Part shown: positions 62,846 through 64,000 of the stretch, in pieces
Position numbering within the stretch: the first letter of the stretch is position 1
Layout: each line of letters opens with the position of its first letter
Assembly (NCBI RefSeq): GCF_001317355.1
Contig: NZ_LKET01000032.1
Coordinates: forward strand, 372,001-436,000
Source: Oxobacter pfennigii
Lineage (GTDB): Bacteria > Bacillota > Clostridia > Clostridiales > Oxobacteraceae
Direction: 5' to 3'
DNA length: 64,000 bases
Made by a program: the position numbers and the translations under genes
Notes under the pieces: model-generated
What the model saw: only the letters and a program-made list of their open reading frames with translations
What the model was told of the DNA's origin: nothing
Databases searched by the model: none

Positions 62846-63664
62846 TTATGCAATGTTATGGATCGGAACACTTATACCAAATCTGTTACACTTCATTCCG
62901 CCTTCATAAATGATTCCTATAAGTTCTATCAGTGCTGGCCCCTCAATTATCAAGTTATTTATGGAAATGTAGTTAAGCAGTTTTTTAAAATGTTCAATTC
63001 GAAACGGGCCGGTCTCATTTTTCTCTATAACTCCATATAAGGCGCTGCAGCTTGGAAAGTACTTTATCTGAAGCCTATTATCAGGTTCCGGATACTTGAT
63101 ATTTTCTTCATTTAATGCGATGCCGTAGCTATACCTAAGCTCAGTTTCCTTTAGAAGGGCTTCCATGGGAATCACCCCAAAAAAATACACAGAAGGCAAC
63201 TTTTCCATCCAGCACCTGTATATTTCTTCAATGTCACTCCCTATAAAAATTTCTTCCTTGTCTCCCCCACCTACCCAATAAAAACCTGGCCTTTGGATAA
63301 TCCTATACTCTGTCATACAATCTTCCATAATTCTGCAATTATCTTGAATTACCCTAAGCCTGTTTTTCTGATGCTGGAGTCTTAATATTTCGTTATCAAT
63401 TTCATCGCTCCGCCTGTCAAAGCGCTCAAGTAGCTGTTCACGGCTGCATTTACCGATTAACTCGGCAGATTCGGATAGTGAAAAGCCCAGGCTTCGATAA
63501 AGCTTAGCATACATAAGCCTGCATGAGTCATGGTAGTCATAGTACCTGTAGTTATTCTCACTGCGCTGGCTTGAATTTATTATTCCCTGGGTCTCATAGA
63601 AGCGAATCACATGCGGAGCCAAACCAACTAAACTCGACATTTCCCCTATACGGTATTTTTTCAT
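62846..63664 (-). CDS. MerR-family regulator with effector-binding domain
   Basis: A 272-aa regulator: MerR winged helix (residues 1-70, KKYRIGEMSSLVGLAPHVIR, FYETQGII and NNYRYYDYHD), a coiled-coil dimer helix (about 75-115), and a ~150-residue C-terminal GyrI/BmrR-like effector domain. ATG at 63664 has GGAAGGTG upstream; the frame extends to 63685 without support. Four promoters of the MerR-target shape occur upstream of this gene and of three grd operons, so it is the likely activator of the reductase regulon and of itself. The ligand is probably the reductase substrate. Confidence 0.88.
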   Translation of the reverse strand: MKKYRIGEMSSLVGLAPHVIRFYETQGIINSSQRSENNYRYYDYHDSCRLMYAKLYRSLGFSLSESAELIGKCSREQLLERFDRRSDEIDNEILRLQHQKNRLRVIQDNCRIMEDCMTEYRIIQRPGFYWVGGGDKEEIFIGSDIEEIYRCWMEKLPSVYFFGVIPMEALLKETELRYSYGIALNEENIKYPEPDNRLQIKYFPSCSALYGVIEKNETGPFRIEHFKKLLNYISINNLIIEGPALIELIGIIYEGGMKCNRFGISVPIHNIA

Positions 63665-63956
63665 ATTAATCACCTTCCAGACCAATACAAACTTATCCCT
63701 CTAATTACAGATTAAATGCAAGTTTTCAAAGTGTAAAACAACTATTATTCATAGCAGCTATTCCAATTTAGAATGATCTATTGATATGTTAATAAATTCG
63801 ACATGTTGATATGCTCCCACCGGCTATGTTTTGAGAGTAGGGAAGCCAAAAGGGGGAGACTTCTTTTAACTAAGCAGCTTAGAACGGTTTTTCAAGCTCA
63901 GTTACAGGTTTGTGAATAAGGGATACTAGATTATTCAAATATCAATATATAATTTA
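63665..63956 (-). other. leader of the merR gene
   Basis: About 290 bases between promoter copy D and the merR start. It contains a small CTAAG-CAG-CTTAG inverted repeat near 63880 and a G-rich stretch near 63853, but no gene that I can support. Confidence 0.4.
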
Positions 63957-63987
63957 AGTATAAAGTTTAATGTAACATTAAGGTCAA
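63957..63987 (-). promoter_or_regulatory. MerR-type promoter, copy D (merR gene)
   Basis: On the minus strand TTGACC (63987-63982), a 19-base spacer with the perfect dyad TTAATGTTACATTAA, and TATACT (63962-63957). It points at the merR gene, suggesting autoregulation. Confidence 0.8.
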
Positions 63988-64000
63988 TACTGTTTTACCT

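Overview
The window comes from a low-GC, anaerobic, spore-forming Clostridia-type bacterium with an acetogenic (Wood-Ljungdahl) and amino-acid/betaine-type reductase metabolism. The pointers are an acetyl-CoA synthase AcsB with all six A-cluster cysteines, a CotF-like spore coat protein, hybrid cluster protein, corrinoid methyltransferase loci, and selenocysteine-dependent glycine/sarcosine/betaine reductase genes. I cannot name the species. I see no rRNA, tRNA, CRISPR array or complete insertion sequence.

Layout. 1-4.9 kb: end of an FtsE/FtsX pair, then small housekeeping and hypothetical genes. 5-11.3 kb: acsB with a cooA-like CO-sensor gene upstream, then hcp and a ferredoxin-like gene divergent from a second Crp/Fnr regulator; both regulators have a matching dyad at the right distance from a -10 element. 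11.3-17.8 kb: an ABC-2 exporter operon (one permease frameshifted), a lipoprotein and a NarL-type two-component system. 18.4-33.6 kb: a methyltransferase island with two near-identical corrinoid proteins, five URO-D superfamily proteins, two MFS-type transporters, two TetR regulators, a rubrerythrin-like protein and a family of unrecognised ~47-residue proteins. 33.9-44.6 kb: MBL-fold hydrolase, GNAT, a two-component system joined to a VTC/DUF4956/carbohydrate-binding cluster, small enzymes, CotF, and an ECF sigma/anti-sigma pair. 44.7-64 kb: a reductase island with three selenoprotein GrdB-type/GrdE-type pairs, two GPH transporters, a shared trxB-trxA-grdA-grdC-grdD operon, a LysR and a MerR regulator.

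How it fits together. The corrinoid/URO-D loci would strip methyl groups from unknown methylated substrates and feed them toward AcsB. The reductase island would cleave glycine-type substrates: the substrate-specific B proteins pass a carboxymethyl group to selenoprotein GrdA, GrdC/GrdD release acetyl phosphate, and TrxA/TrxB supply electrons. Only one shared A/C/D set serves three B pairs, and no obviously glycine-specific B pair is linked to it. Four copies of a promoter with TTGACY, a 19-bp spacer holding a TTAATGTnACATTAA-type dyad, and TATACT precede the two transporter-grd operons, the trxB-grdD operon and the merR gene. This strongly suggests a MerR-controlled regulon. The first grd pair lacks this element and lies divergent to a LysR gene.

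Most notable: (1) a ~47-aa protein next to two long URO-D proteins and fused to the C-terminus of a third; (2) the four-promoter MerR regulon; (3) a CooA-type site placed for CO activation of acsB; (4) four UGA-selenocysteine genes that standard gene calling splits.
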